Assembly: GCA_003151335.1 (NCBI GenBank)
Contig: PLXE01000035.1
Span: 24,847-62,715, forward strand
From: Acidobacteriaceae bacterium
GTDB taxonomy: Bacteria; Acidobacteriota; Terriglobia; Terriglobales; Acidobacteriaceae
Reading direction: 5' to 3'
Length of the DNA stretch: 37,869 nt
The position numbers were made by a program, and so were the translations under genes. Position 1 is the stretch's first letter, and each line of letters starts with the position of its first letter. A model generated the notes under the pieces. It saw only the letters and a list, made by a program, of their open reading frames with translations, did not search any database and was not told the origin of the DNA. Shown piece by piece: positions 7,822 through 16,314 of the stretch.

Positions 7822-9366
7822 CTACTCCTCCGCGTTTGGCTTCATCCGCCCGCTGCGCAAATAACGATTGTGCCAGCCTAGGGCCTCACTCAGCAGGTGC
7901 GGGGTGTGGCGTCCATACGACAGGCGTTCGGCACGGCCGAGGTAGTCCACTAGCAGCGGCTTGTAGTCGGGCGAGGCGCACTTCTCGATGATCAGGTGGG
8001 CGCGCTGTCGTGGTGAGAGGCCGCGCAGGTCCGCGAGGCCATGCTCGGTTACAATCACCTGGACATCGTGCTCGGTGTGGTCCACATGCGAGGCCATGGG
8101 CACGATCGTCGAGATGGTCCCCTTCTGCGCCGTTGACGGCGCCATAAAGATGGACAGATATCCGTTGCGCGCGAAGTCGCCGGAACCGCCAATGCCGTTC
8201 TGGATGCGCGATCCCATGACGTGCGTCGAGTTCACGTTGCCGTAGATGTCGGCCTCGATCATGCCGTTCATCGCGATGACGCCGAGCCGCCGGATAATCT
8301 CCGGATTGTTGGAGATCTCCTGCGGGCGCAACACAATGCGATCGCGGTAGCTGGCCATGTCGGCGTTGACTTCGGTCAGCATATCCGGACTGAGCGAGAA
8401 CGCGGTCGCCGACGCTGCGGTCACCTTGCCCGACTTCAGCAGGCGAATCATGCCGTCCTGGATGACTTCGGTGTACGAGGTAAGCCCTTCAAACGGGCCT
8501 TCTTCAAGCCCAAAGAGCACAGCGTTGGCGATGTTGCCGACGCCCGATTGCAGCGGCAGCAGCGTCTCGGGCATGCGGCCTTTCTTCACTTCCCAGGCGA
8601 GAAATTCGAGAATGTGTCCAGCGATGCGGCGCGAGGCCTCGTCGGGCGCCTTGAACGCGCTGTTGCGGTCGGGTGAATCGGTGAGCACAACCGCGACAAC
8701 CTTCTCCGGCGCGACCTCGAGATACGGGCTGCCGATGCGCTGCCCGGTATGCGTCAGGGGAATCGGTCCCCGGTTGGGCGGCGGCTGCAGGCCGTAGTAG
8801 ATGTCGTGCATGCCTTCCAGCGCCGCCGGCTGCCACGAGTTGACCTCGATGATCACGTGCTCGGCCTGCTCGATCCAGGTCTTGTTGTTGCCGAGCGACG
8901 AACTCGGCACCAGGCGCCCGTCTTCGAGCACGGCGGTGACTTCGATCAGCGCGAGGTCAAGCTTGCCGAGGAAGCCGTACTCCACGAACTGCGCCACGTG
9001 GCTGAGGTGGATGTCCATGTACTCCATCTCGCCGGCGTTGATGCGCTTGCGCGTCTCGGGATCGGATTGGTATGGCAGACGCAGATGAATGCCGCCCGCC
9101 ATGGCGAGTGCGCCGTCGAGCTCAGGCCCGGTCGAGGCGCCGGTGAAGATGCTGACCTGGAACTTCTGTCCGCGCAGGTTGGCGTCGGAGATGCGGCGTG
9201 CCAGCGCCATCGGCACGGCCTTGGGATAGCCGGAGCCGGTGAATCCGCTCATGCCAATCTGGTCGCCTGAGTGGATGAGGGCGGCAGCCTCTTCAGCGCT
9301 CATAATGCGCTGCGCCAGGATGGGGTTCAGGACACGGGAACTCGTGGAGACGGGGATAGTAGCCAT
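7822..9366 (-). CDS. Acetyl-CoA hydrolase/succinyl-CoA:acetate CoA-transferase
   Basis: This 514-residue cytoplasmic enzyme belongs to the class I CoA-transferase family (succinate CoA-transferase/acetyl-CoA hydrolase type, close to AarC and Cat1). It carries the N-terminal GMSGFTGSGYPK segment, GVGNIANA at about 276-283, and the predicted catalytic Glu300 in SYTEVIQDG, which forms the glutamyl-CoA thioester intermediate. C-terminal MGSRIQNGIGGSGDFARN and VTEHGLADLRGLSP are also characteristic. The likely reaction is CoA exchange between succinyl-CoA (or a related acyl-CoA) and acetate, linking acetate to the TCA cycle. Length is full. The ATG at 9366 has a GAGAGG site somewhat far upstream (about 11 nt). 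It is a single gene with no operon partner visible. Confidence 0.92.
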   Translation of the reverse strand: MATIPVSTSSRVLNPILAQRIMSAEEAAALIHSGDQIGMSGFTGSGYPKAVPMALARRISDANLRGQKFQVSIFTGASTGPELDGALAMAGGIHLRLPYQSDPETRKRINAGEMEYMDIHLSHVAQFVEYGFLGKLDLALIEVTAVLEDGRLVPSSSLGNNKTWIEQAEHVIIEVNSWQPAALEGMHDIYYGLQPPPNRGPIPLTHTGQRIGSPYLEVAPEKVVAVVLTDSPDRNSAFKAPDEASRRIAGHILEFLAWEVKKGRMPETLLPLQSGVGNIANAVLFGLEEGPFEGLTSYTEVIQDGMIRLLKSGKVTAASATAFSLSPDMLTEVNADMASYRDRIVLRPQEISNNPEIIRRLGVIAMNGMIEADIYGNVNSTHVMGSRIQNGIGGSGDFARNGYLSIFMAPSTAQKGTISTIVPMASHVDHTEHDVQVIVTEHGLADLRGLSPRQRAHLIIEKCASPDYKPLLVDYLGRAERLSYGRHTPHLLSEALGWHNRYLRSGRMKPNAEE

Positions 9367-9980
9367 ATGTATGAGTGCCTCTCAGTCGTATAAACCGGAA
9401 TTTCCTTTTTGATCTCGAAAACGGCACCATAGTACACCGGTCTGGCCTGTTCGCGACCTCGTAAAACGATTTTTCATCGGGAGCACTCCCGACGGTCTGC
9501 CAGCGGCAGAAGAAATTGAAGGCGCACGAGGAAAAGACGATGCAAACAAAACCGAGAAGAGAAAAAGCTTCAATAGACGCGTCCTCGGCACGGAGAGCCG
9601 CCGTCCGTATGCTCAAGCGGCCTATCTGAAATCAACGGAAGTACTTTTCACGCAGCAGCAGGCGAACCCTAGAAGACGTTCTACGTGGCTGTCCAAGATG
9701 TGGCCCGTCTGCATGTTTGCAAACATTAGCTTTCAAACGCCAGGATTTTGGGTTTTCACCCGTTGTGTTTACAGCAACTTACAGCGGGCATTTGGGGAGG
9801 GTTTTCTAACGCCGCGCAGCGCTGGCGGTACGGCGGATGAATGGCGGCAGGACTTGCCCCGTCTGGATTGCTTACGATAAGGCCTGATATCAACAGCTAT
9901 CCGACTGACCTGCGGTTTCCGAGTGACGTGCCGATCATCGGTTTTCAATGCCCGAGGCTTTTCTGGGTCGAGCGCGGGAA
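9367..9980. other. Gap with no recognisable gene
   Basis: Between the start of the CoA-transferase gene and the end of the first kinase gene there is about 600 bp without a convincing frame. A minus-strand frame at 9382-9591 begins with a signal-peptide-like stretch but has no ribosome-binding site and no homologous feature. The promoter of the CoA-transferase gene should be here but no clear hexamers were found. Confidence 0.35.
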
Positions 9981-12851
9981 CTATTGCAGCTTCGCGTACT
10001 CCGCTTTGGCTTGCTTCAGGATGGGAATGTCGGGATCGGCGTCTTTCCAGAGCGTGAGAAAGTCTTTGTAGGCGGCGAGCGCCCGGACGCGGGCGGCATC
10101 GGCATCCGCTCCTTGCATGGTTCTCGACTGCAACGCATTGGCACGAGCCACGCCCAGATGCGCCAATGCTCCCGTCCAGCAGTTCCAGACAATGCCGCTG
10201 TGGTCGAGAATCTTCTGAAACTCGCCGGCCGCAGCACTACCCTGTCCGGCTGCCAAGTATGCCTCGCCGCGCACATACACATGATAGAGGCAGGAAACAT
10301 TGTTGACGAAGGGAATTAATCCCAACTCTATAGGTGAAGCGGTTTGCGGGGTATCCAGGGCGGAAGTCGGATTCTTCCTATCCAGCGCTAATTGCGCCTG
10401 AATCGCAGGCAGCCAAAGCGACTGCATCTGCGTATCCAGCGGAAAGCGTTTCCCTAAGTCTTGGGCCAAGAATTCGGCGCGTGCCGTATCGCCCGCCATG
10501 GCAAAGGCAAGCGCGGCTTCGACCCCGACGCCCTGACTCGCGGGAGCAAGCTTCAAAGCCTCTGCCGCTAAGTGTGTAGCTTCTCGGGCATTGCCGTAAG
10601 CCGCGTGTTGCAGAGCTGCATTCGCGAGATAGATCGCTCCATTTTCTTTGTTGTCAGCCCGGATGGCGGAGTCCACTGCCCGCTTGGTCAATCCCCGCGC
10701 CTTGCCCACATGACCAGCGTATGCCTCGGTGTCTGATGCCAGCGCGAATCCCCAGTTCTCTTCGGGCTGGTCTGCAAACCACTGTTGCTGTTCCGCCATC
10801 GCCTCAGAGTCCAGCCTGAGAAAGGCAAGGGCATAAAGAACATTGTGGATTATCGCACCATCCAGTTTTCGCGCCTGCGCCGCGTGAATCATGCGCCGCG
10901 TTTCATCGAAGCGTTGCAAGGCAATGGCGTAGTTGGCGAGATTAGCGTAACCATTTACCCAATCCGGTAAAAGGCGCACGACTTGCCTCGTGATCTCCGC
11001 GGCTTTCTCATACTGCCCCTGTAAGGCGAACACTAGGCCCAAATCGGCGTACGCTCCGGTAATCCGCGGGTAGCTGTCAATCTCTTCTTGAAATGTCTGG
11101 GCGGCTTTATCCAGTTCCCCGGTGACACTCCTATAGTAGGTGGCGGTGATCGTCAGCTTTTCCCGTTCGCTGGCATGTTCTCGCAACTGGAATGCCTTGG
11201 TGTAGTACTCGCTGGCTCGCCCTAGCTCGCCGAGAGTGGAGTAGTCGGCGCCCACCATCAAGTAGCCTATGGCAAAATTCGGATCAAGCTCGATGGCACG
11301 TTGATGGTAAGGCAGGGCTGCGGCGGGGCTTTTCTCGCGATAGGCCTCTTGTCCAAGGCTGTACGCTTTCAGAGCTTCGAGCGAAGATGTGGTCGCCTGT
11401 TCGAGCGGAACATCAAATTTCTGCACCGTCGCCAGCGATTCGCCCAACTCAGTGCGCAGTTTGGACGCCGCCTCGCCCAGCACGTCCAGCACCTTCTCCT
11501 TCGACGCCGCCGTCACCTGCTCCTGCGCCAGTGTGTCTCCGCTCTGGCAATTCACCGCCTTCAGCGCCAGCACATATTCGCTGCCCAGATTGCCAATCGA
11601 TCCGGCAAGGTAGGCTTTGCTGCCTGCCCGCTGACAAAGCTCGTGAGTGACTTCGGGTGTGAGTTTCGTGCTGGCCGGACGGGTCATCTGTTGCAGGGTC
11701 TTTGCAACGTCGCTGTCGGAGAGCACATTCAGGAAGGGCGACTGCCGCAGGGAAACATTGAGCGCCGTTTTTAGCGTGTCGTCAAACACTGCATCGCCCG
11801 TGCTGTTGGCAAAATCGGCGAGAACGATGGTGTCTTTATCGGTGAGCTTGGCCGGACGGTGCGAAACGAAATAGCCCGCCACGACTGCGCCTACAATTAC
11901 GACCGCCGCCGTGGCGAGCCACCAGAGTCGCCTCCTCATAGTCGGCGCCACCCGAGACACGGGCGCGAAACGATTCGAGTCCGAATCCCGCTTCAGCCGC
12001 TGCAAATCCGCTCGCATGTCCGCCGCGTGCTGGTAACGCAGTTCTCGGTCTTTCTCCAGCGCGCGATGAATGATGCCTTCCAGCTCGGCTGACATACTCG
12101 GATTCAGTTGCGAAGGTGGCTGCGGATTCTTGGTCAGAATCTGGGAGCAAATCACGCCCGAGCTTTCACCCTGGAACGGCACCTTGCCGGTGGCCATCTC
12201 GTAGAGCACCGCACCGAACGAGAACAGGTCGGTGCGCGCGTCCAGTTCCTTGGCTCGCACCTGTTCCGGCGACATGTAGGTCACCGTGCCCAGCATGGCG
12301 CCCGGACTGGACAGAAGCTCGTCACTGAGCGTACCTGTCTCGGCGGAAACTGCGCCCGCTCCTTGCAGCGCTCGGGTTGCCAAACTTACTTTCGCCAGGC
12401 CGAAGTCGAGAATCTTGGCGTGTCCGCGCTTGGTTACGAAAATGTTAGCGGGCTTGATGTCGCGATGAACGATGCCCGCCTGATGGGCGGCGTCCAGCGC
12501 ATCTGCGATGTCGATAGCCAGCGTCAGCAGTAGTTCCGATTCCATCGGACGACCGCCGATGCGATGCTTCAGCGTCATTCCATCCAGGAATTCCATGGCA
12601 ATGAACGCTCGACCGTCCTCCTCGCCAATGTCGTGGATAGTGCAGATGTTGGGATGGTTCAGCGCAGAAGCGGCGCGAGCTTCGCGCCGGAAGCGCTCCA
12701 GCGCATGCCGGTCGTGAGCCAAATCGTCGGGAAGGAACTTGAGGGCGACGAAGCGGCCAAGACGCGTGTCCTCGGCCTTATACACCACACCCATCCCGCC
12801 ACCACCGAGCTTCTCGATGATGCGGTAGTGCGAGATGATCTGTTCGATCAT
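9981..12851 (-). CDS. Membrane Ser/Thr protein kinase with TPR extracytoplasmic region
   Basis: This 956-residue protein has a complete Hanks-type kinase domain: glycine loop LGGGGMG at 15-21, Lys38 in [12 protein letters not shown] at 129-136, DFG at 149-151, and [10 protein letters not shown] at 188-197. One membrane helix follows at about 310-329. The C-terminal half, about 340-956, has a conserved acidobacterial module ([25 protein letters not shown]) that resembles adenylate-cyclase-associated or TolB-like amino-terminal regions. Multiple TPR units then follow (for example [36 protein letters not shown]). It probably senses a signal through the TPR part and phosphorylates cytoplasmic targets. 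A near-identical kinase half is found in the gene at 16315-19140. No strong ribosome-binding site precedes the ATG at 12851. Confidence 0.92.
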   Translation of the reverse strand: MIEQIISHYRIIEKLGGGGMGVVYKAEDTRLGRFVALKFLPDDLAHDRHALERFRREARAASALNHPNICTIHDIGEEDGRAFIAMEFLDGMTLKHRIGGRPMESELLLTLAIDIADALDAAHQAGIVHRDIKPANIFVTKRGHAKILDFGLAKVSLATRALQGAGAVSAETGTLSDELLSSPGAMLGTVTYMSPEQVRAKELDARTDLFSFGAVLYEMATGKVPFQGESSGVICSQILTKNPQPPSQLNPSMSAELEGIIHRALEKDRELRYQHAADMRADLQRLKRDSDSNRFAPVSRVAPTMRRRLWWLATAAVVIVGAVVAGYFVSHRPAKLTDKDTIVLADFANSTGDAVFDDTLKTALNVSLRQSPFLNVLSDSDVAKTLQQMTRPASTKLTPEVTHELCQRAGSKAYLAGSIGNLGSEYVLALKAVNCQSGDTLAQEQVTAASKEKVLDVLGEAASKLRTELGESLATVQKFDVPLEQATTSSLEALKAYSLGQEAYREKSPAAALPYHQRAIELDPNFAIGYLMVGADYSTLGELGRASEYYTKAFQLREHASEREKLTITATYYRSVTGELDKAAQTFQEEIDSYPRITGAYADLGLVFALQGQYEKAAEITRQVVRLLPDWVNGYANLANYAIALQRFDETRRMIHAAQARKLDGAIIHNVLYALAFLRLDSEAMAEQQQWFADQPEENWGFALASDTEAYAGHVGKARGLTKRAVDSAIRADNKENGAIYLANAALQHAAYGNAREATHLAAEALKLAPASQGVGVEAALAFAMAGDTARAEFLAQDLGKRFPLDTQMQSLWLPAIQAQLALDRKNPTSALDTPQTASPIELGLIPFVNNVSCLYHVYVRGEAYLAAGQGSAAAGEFQKILDHSGIVWNCWTGALAHLGVARANALQSRTMQGADADAARVRALAAYKDFLTLWKDADPDIPILKQAKAEYAKLQ

Positions 12852-13090
12852 TGAAGGGTGTCTGGCCTTTAGGTTAACTCATGTTAGAGGCGCGACATCT
12901 GCTAGTCAACGAATGATCAGTTGCCTTGAATGTCGGCGAACAGCAAGTTGTCCAGAAGCCGCCGCGCTGCTCGTCGGCTCGGAAGACGGTGCGCGTGCGG
13001 CCACTGGAGCCCTTGAAGAACGACTGAAAGTGCTCATGAACAGTGCTAGAAATGCGCCGTGGTCGATGTAAACCACGTTTCTGCGCCCCT
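11982..13090. repeat. Direct repeat, left copy (kinase 5' half plus upstream)
   Basis: This segment is nearly identical to about 18271-19375. It covers the codons for the kinase domain up to the LKRDS sequence before the membrane helix and continues through the start codon into roughly 200 bp of upstream DNA. Outside this block the two kinase genes diverge strongly. The right copy lies in the same orientation about 6.3 kb away. End points are read by eye. Confidence 0.8.
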
Positions 13091-13095
13091 TGGGC
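13003..13095. repeat. Dispersed structured repeat, copy A (partial)
   Basis: This is a shortened copy of the intergenic repeat also found at about 19290, 21007 and 30728. It has the TAGAAATGC loop segment and the CGTGGT / ACCACG inverted repeat, but the TTCG-loop hairpin is degraded (CCTTG replaces it) and the 3' half is missing. It lies upstream of the first kinase gene, in the same relative place as copy B upstream of the second. Confidence 0.7.
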
Positions 13096-13218
13096 ACCAT
13101 TGGGCCTCAGCTTGACCGTTGTGCAGCCCGGTCGCTCGCAGTCCAACGTTGTGTGCAGAATCCAACGGCGCAGGTCAGGCTCACGACGTAGTGCGCGGCG
13201 TATCTCAAGGCCAAAATA

Positions 13219-13521
13219 TTAAATGGCGCACCGAACCTTACGAAATTGCGTTCCCCCGGTTGGGTTGTAGTCAGGGCGTGAGCCAGCGAAGTTTTGATTC
13301 AGTATGGCGACGTTTGTCACACCCGATAGCACATACTCGCGCCACCCTTGGCCGCCCTCTTTCGATTCACTAGCTCCGCCCAAGTACCACGCGAGGAGCG
13401 CCAGACGACCCTTAGCGTTATATGCAACCATGTAGGGCTCGACGGTTCTGGTGCCGGGACCTTTATCCCGACTGTAGTAGAACTGCACAACATTTCTGGA
13501 TCGGATTGCGGCACACAGCAT
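13219..13521 (-). CDS. Small WYL-domain protein
   Basis: This roughly 100-residue protein is almost entirely one WYL-type domain. A conserved start (AIRSRNVVQFYYSRDKG) leads to R-T-V-E-P, then GRLALLAWYLGG, then GWREYVLSGVTNVAIL, then NFAGSRPDYNPTG. WYL domains bind nucleic acids or nucleotide-like ligands and often regulate defence and phage genes. This one has no helix-turn-helix, so it belongs to the small stand-alone type with unknown role. The ATG at 13521 fits the domain boundary; a GTG at 13578 would add 19 residues with no family pattern. The surroundings are mobile-element debris, so it may be a cargo or remnant gene. Confidence 0.72.
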   Translation of the reverse strand: MLCAAIRSRNVVQFYYSRDKGPGTRTVEPYMVAYNAKGRLALLAWYLGGASESKEGGQGWREYVLSGVTNVAILNQNFAGSRPDYNPTGGTQFRKVRCAI

Positions 13522-13636
13522 GTCCACGTTCACAGATGTACCTATGGCGCATAATACTCCGATGGGCTGGGATGGCACGGTCGAATCGACACGGAATTGC
13601 AGGTTCGTCTGTCATGGCGGAGGTATATCCGTCGCT

Positions 13637-13816
13637 ATGGACACGCCGTTTCCCAACGCGAGCCGAAACAGCGACAGCGAAGCCGCCTATGCTACGGCAG
13701 CATGGCCGCAACGGGCTGACCTGAACGGGTCACTTTCGCAGTTTCTCAATCCGCCGCTGGAAGCGGACGAACGTCAACTCGCGGCAATCGAGGGTTGGAT
13801 TCTGGGGGTTGTCTGA
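13637..13816 (+). CDS. Hypothetical short ORF
   Basis: From the ATG at 13637 this would be a 59-residue protein; an earlier ATG at 13520 extends it but overlaps the WYL gene start on the other strand. A GGAGG lies about 12 nt upstream of 13637, which is rather distant. No motif is recognised, and the tail LEADERQLAAIEGWILGVV could be a helix. It overlaps the upstream flank of the next small gene. Coding status is doubtful. Confidence 0.3.
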   Translation: MDTPFPNASRNSDSEAAYATAAWPQRADLNGSLSQFLNPPLEADERQLAAIEGWILGVV

Positions 13817-13890
13817 GAACGTCTGGCATTCGGAGAAATCAGGCGACTCCGGTCGTTATCGGATTGCTGAAAGGGAAGAAATATCCGGCC

Positions 13891-14193
13891 ATGCTCGATG
13901 CCGAATTGTTAGCTTCGATTGCCCAGCAAATGATGAGCAGCAACACAGTTGACGTGAACGGAAAGCCCGTGCCCGTCCGCCGCACGAGCCGACATCGACT
14001 CAGGACAGTAGCCTTCTCATTGGACGAGCGGGAATATTTGGCCGTCGAACAGAACGCCGGGAAGCCGAGCCGCTGGGCACAACTGGCACGAGAGGGGCAT
14101 CAGGTCGTGCAGTTGGGAACCAATAGGTTCGTGGCGGTCGTGGTTGCCCGGTTCTCGTGCATGAAGTTTCTAGGCGTGCTCTGGGGTCTTTGA
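13891..14193 (+). pseudogene. Small hypothetical gene with its 3' end replaced by intron-like DNA
   Basis: The first part reads like a small conserved soluble protein (MLDAELLASIAQQMMSSN, then VRRTSRHRLRTVAFSL, then EYLAVEQNAGKPSRWAQLAREGHQVVQ, then NRFVAVVV). The pattern of a basic RRTSRHRL segment followed by a short strand-rich region resembles a family of about 80-90-residue acidobacterial hypothetical proteins, as far as I recall. At about 14148 the frame runs into sequence that is the reverse strand of a group II intron-like fragment, giving a foreign tail (RFSCMKFLGVLWGL). The original C-terminus is therefore probably lost. An AAGGGA site lies 14 nt upstream of the ATG, a long spacing. 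Confidence 0.45.
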
Positions 14194-14437
14194 CTACGCA
14201 GGATTGTTCGGGGACTCGCGTTGTCGTTCCCGTCCATGTGGCTTTCCGCACCAGTGTAAGGCGTCAGCATCCTGATTGCGTCTTTTCGGAGCTCAATACC
14301 CAGCCCACCTATCCCCTGTTTACGCTTCGCCTCACCCCTCACGGAGCGCGGCGCAAAACTCGGGGCCGAGCGGTTCGCTAGACCTTTCTCGTAAGGCTCT
14401 TTCATCCTCTCCTTCATGCCGGTTTATCCCGGCGCAC
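14149..14437 (-). mobile_element. 5' fragment of a group II intron-like element
   Basis: On the minus strand the sequence starts with GTGCGCCGGGAT (a GTGYG-type 5' end, with GTGTG two bases earlier as an alternative). It encodes MKEPYEKGLANRS and later ESTPRNFMHENR-like text (SQRPQSTPRNFMHENR). Such reading frames are common in the 5' non-coding domains of bacterial group II introns just before the reverse transcriptase gene. No reverse transcriptase or domain V/VI is present, so this is a truncated fragment. The assignment rests on pattern memory, not on a computed RNA fold. Confidence 0.45.
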
Positions 14438-14455
14438 ACACTTGCCGACTTATCG

Positions 14456-14580
14456 TTAGTAATCTCCCACATGCCGGTTTCGGGATAACTTCTGGTTAGC
14501 CGACAATACTCCCGGAATATGGAGCGGCACGTCTTGCGGATAGGGCATTTCCAATCCAAGCGTGAATGAAAATAAATTCA
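14456..14580 (-). pseudogene. C-terminal gene remnant, possibly MscS-like
   Basis: The minus strand encodes GLEMPYPQDVPLHIPG and ends HVGDY-stop at 14456-14458. The GxEMPYPQ pattern is reminiscent of the C-terminal segment of small-conductance mechanosensitive channels (G-I-E-I/M-P-[FY]-P-Q). Only about 40 codons are open and nothing upstream continues it. The group II-like 5' end begins about 17 bp after this stop codon. The identification is tentative. Confidence 0.25.
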
Positions 14581-14632
14581 GAAGTGCTCGGGAGCCTGAA
14601 GCGCCCTACGACCCATCCGTTCACCAACCCAA

Positions 14633-15048
14633 CATGCTCTGCGTTTCGATCTCAGCCAGCGCAAGGTGCTGTTGGTCTTTGACGAAGCCCAGCATCTGTC
14701 GATTGAGTGCCTGGAGACCCTACGGGAACTGTTGGATCAACCGCCGCACTGCGGGTTGCTGTTCGCCGGCACCCACGAGCTGGAGGCAATCTTCACCCGC
14801 CAGGCCTTGGAGCTGGGGCAATGGCGTTCTCGCTTTCATGCCGGCCAGGCGCTGCCCGGCATCTCTGAGGAGGAAGCGGCCGCTATCGTGCACTCTGAGC
14901 TAGGGTTGGGACTATCGCAGCGGAAAGTCCAAAAGCTAATCTCGAAATCCCGCATCACGGACCTACGCAACGGTGGCCAGCACAGCTACGTGTCGGCCCG
15001 GCGGCTGTTCTGGGTGATACGCGAATTGCAAGCCGTTGCCAAGGAAGG
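14633..15048 (+). pseudogene. Truncated transposition-type AAA ATPase (ExeA/TnsC-like)
   Basis: The frame reads LRFDLSQRKVLLVFDEAQHL, a Walker B motif with the DEAQHL signature of AAA ATPases used in transposition (TnsC/TniB/ExeA-like). It continues through LRELLDQPPHCGLLFAGTHE (sensor 1 region), RFHAGQALPGISEEEA and SARRLFWVIRELQAVAKEG. The N-terminal part with Walker A is absent, and the 3' end runs straight into a secreted-protein gene at 15049. It is therefore a fragment cut at both ends. No partner transposase is nearby. Confidence 0.7.
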
Positions 15049-16143
15049 TGCCGTTTGGTGGACACGCGACCAGATCGCGGCGGCAACGGCCCCATTCAAG
15101 GTGGCACCTTCCAAAACTTCCCGATACCGCAGGAGGGCGGCTGCAATATTCCTGCAACCGCCGCAGCGTATTCGCTAAATGTTTCCGTGGTGCCGCAAGG
15201 TCCGCTGGGTTACTTAACCATCTGGCCCACGGGCGAAGGCCGACCTGTAGTCGCCACGCTGAACTCACTCGATGGCCGCATCAAGGCCGACGCCGCCATC
15301 GTAGTGGCGGGAACCAACGGGGCGGTCAGCGTTTACGTCACCCAGACGACCAATGTGATTCTCGACATCAACGGCTACTTCGCGGCGGCATCCGGTTCCA
15401 CACTGGCCTTTTATCCGCTGACGCCCTGCCGTGTCGCCGACACGCGCAATAGCAGCTATCCGCAAGGCCTGGGACCGCCGTATCTATCGGGTGGCCAGGA
15501 ACGCGACTTCCCCATCCTCGCGGCTACGAGCTGCAACGTTCCTGCCAGCGCTGCCGCTTATTCGCTGAACTTCTCGGTGGTGCCTCACGGCGCACTGTAT
15601 TACATGACGGTTTGGCCCACGGGTGAATCGCGGCCAGTGGTTTCCACCTTGAACGATATTCCTGGGACGATCATCGCCAACGCAGCGATTGTGCCGGCCA
15701 GTGCCAGCGGCGACATCTCGGTTTACCCGACCAACGACACCGACTTGGTCATTGACATCAACGGCTATTTCGCGCCCGAGGGTCCGAATGGATTGTCGCT
15801 CTATGCGGTCGCGCCTTGCCGGGTCATCGACACCCGTAACATGGGGGGCGCCTTTAGCGGGACACGGAATCCTCCGATCAATGTAGTGGGCAGCCAGTGT
15901 GCGCCGCCCGTCACGGCGCAGGCGTACGTCTTCAACGCGACGGTTGTCCCGACAGGCGGCCTGGGCTACCTGACGCTGTGGCCGGACGGCGAACCGAAAC
16001 CACTGGTCTCGACCTTGAACGCCCTGGATGGCTCGATCACCAACAATATGGCGATTGTGCCCAGCACGAACGGAAAGGTCGATGCCTATGCGTCCGGGAT
16101 CACGCAGCTGATCCTCGACATCTCCAGCTACTTCGCGCCGTAG
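15049..16143 (+). pseudogene. Secreted repeat protein lacking its N-terminal half
   Basis: This frame contains three tandem modules of about 115 residues. Each begins with a CRxxDTR motif and ends with LDINGYFA or LDISSYFAP, and it closely parallels the C-terminal half of the protein at 25021-27225. It starts exactly at the CRLVDTR of the first module. The signal peptide and beta-propeller seen in the intact paralogue are missing, and the preceding bases belong to an AAA ATPase fragment in another frame. There is no plausible start codon with a ribosome-binding site, so it is scored as a decapitated gene. Module sequences are otherwise intact, so the truncation may be recent. Confidence 0.8.
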
Positions 16144-16314
16144 CTCGCATTCGAGAGCGGTTACAAAATTAGGTATATCCGGCAGGTAGGGCGGCGCTGC
16201 TTCGCGTTACGTTGATCCTCCGCACGGCTAATGTTCCTTGCATGTCGAACCGCTCGCCCAGAAGGGTTGACCGCGGATGGCCAAGTTAGGCGCGACCAAG
16301 GCGAATGAGAACAG

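Noticed and set aside
8221-8676. Plus-strand frames within the CoA-transferase gene
   Set aside because: They are shadows of a full-length enzyme with intact catalytic residues.
9382-9591. A minus-strand frame beginning like a signal peptide
   Set aside because: It has no ribosome-binding site, no motif, and overlaps the probable promoter of the CoA-transferase gene.
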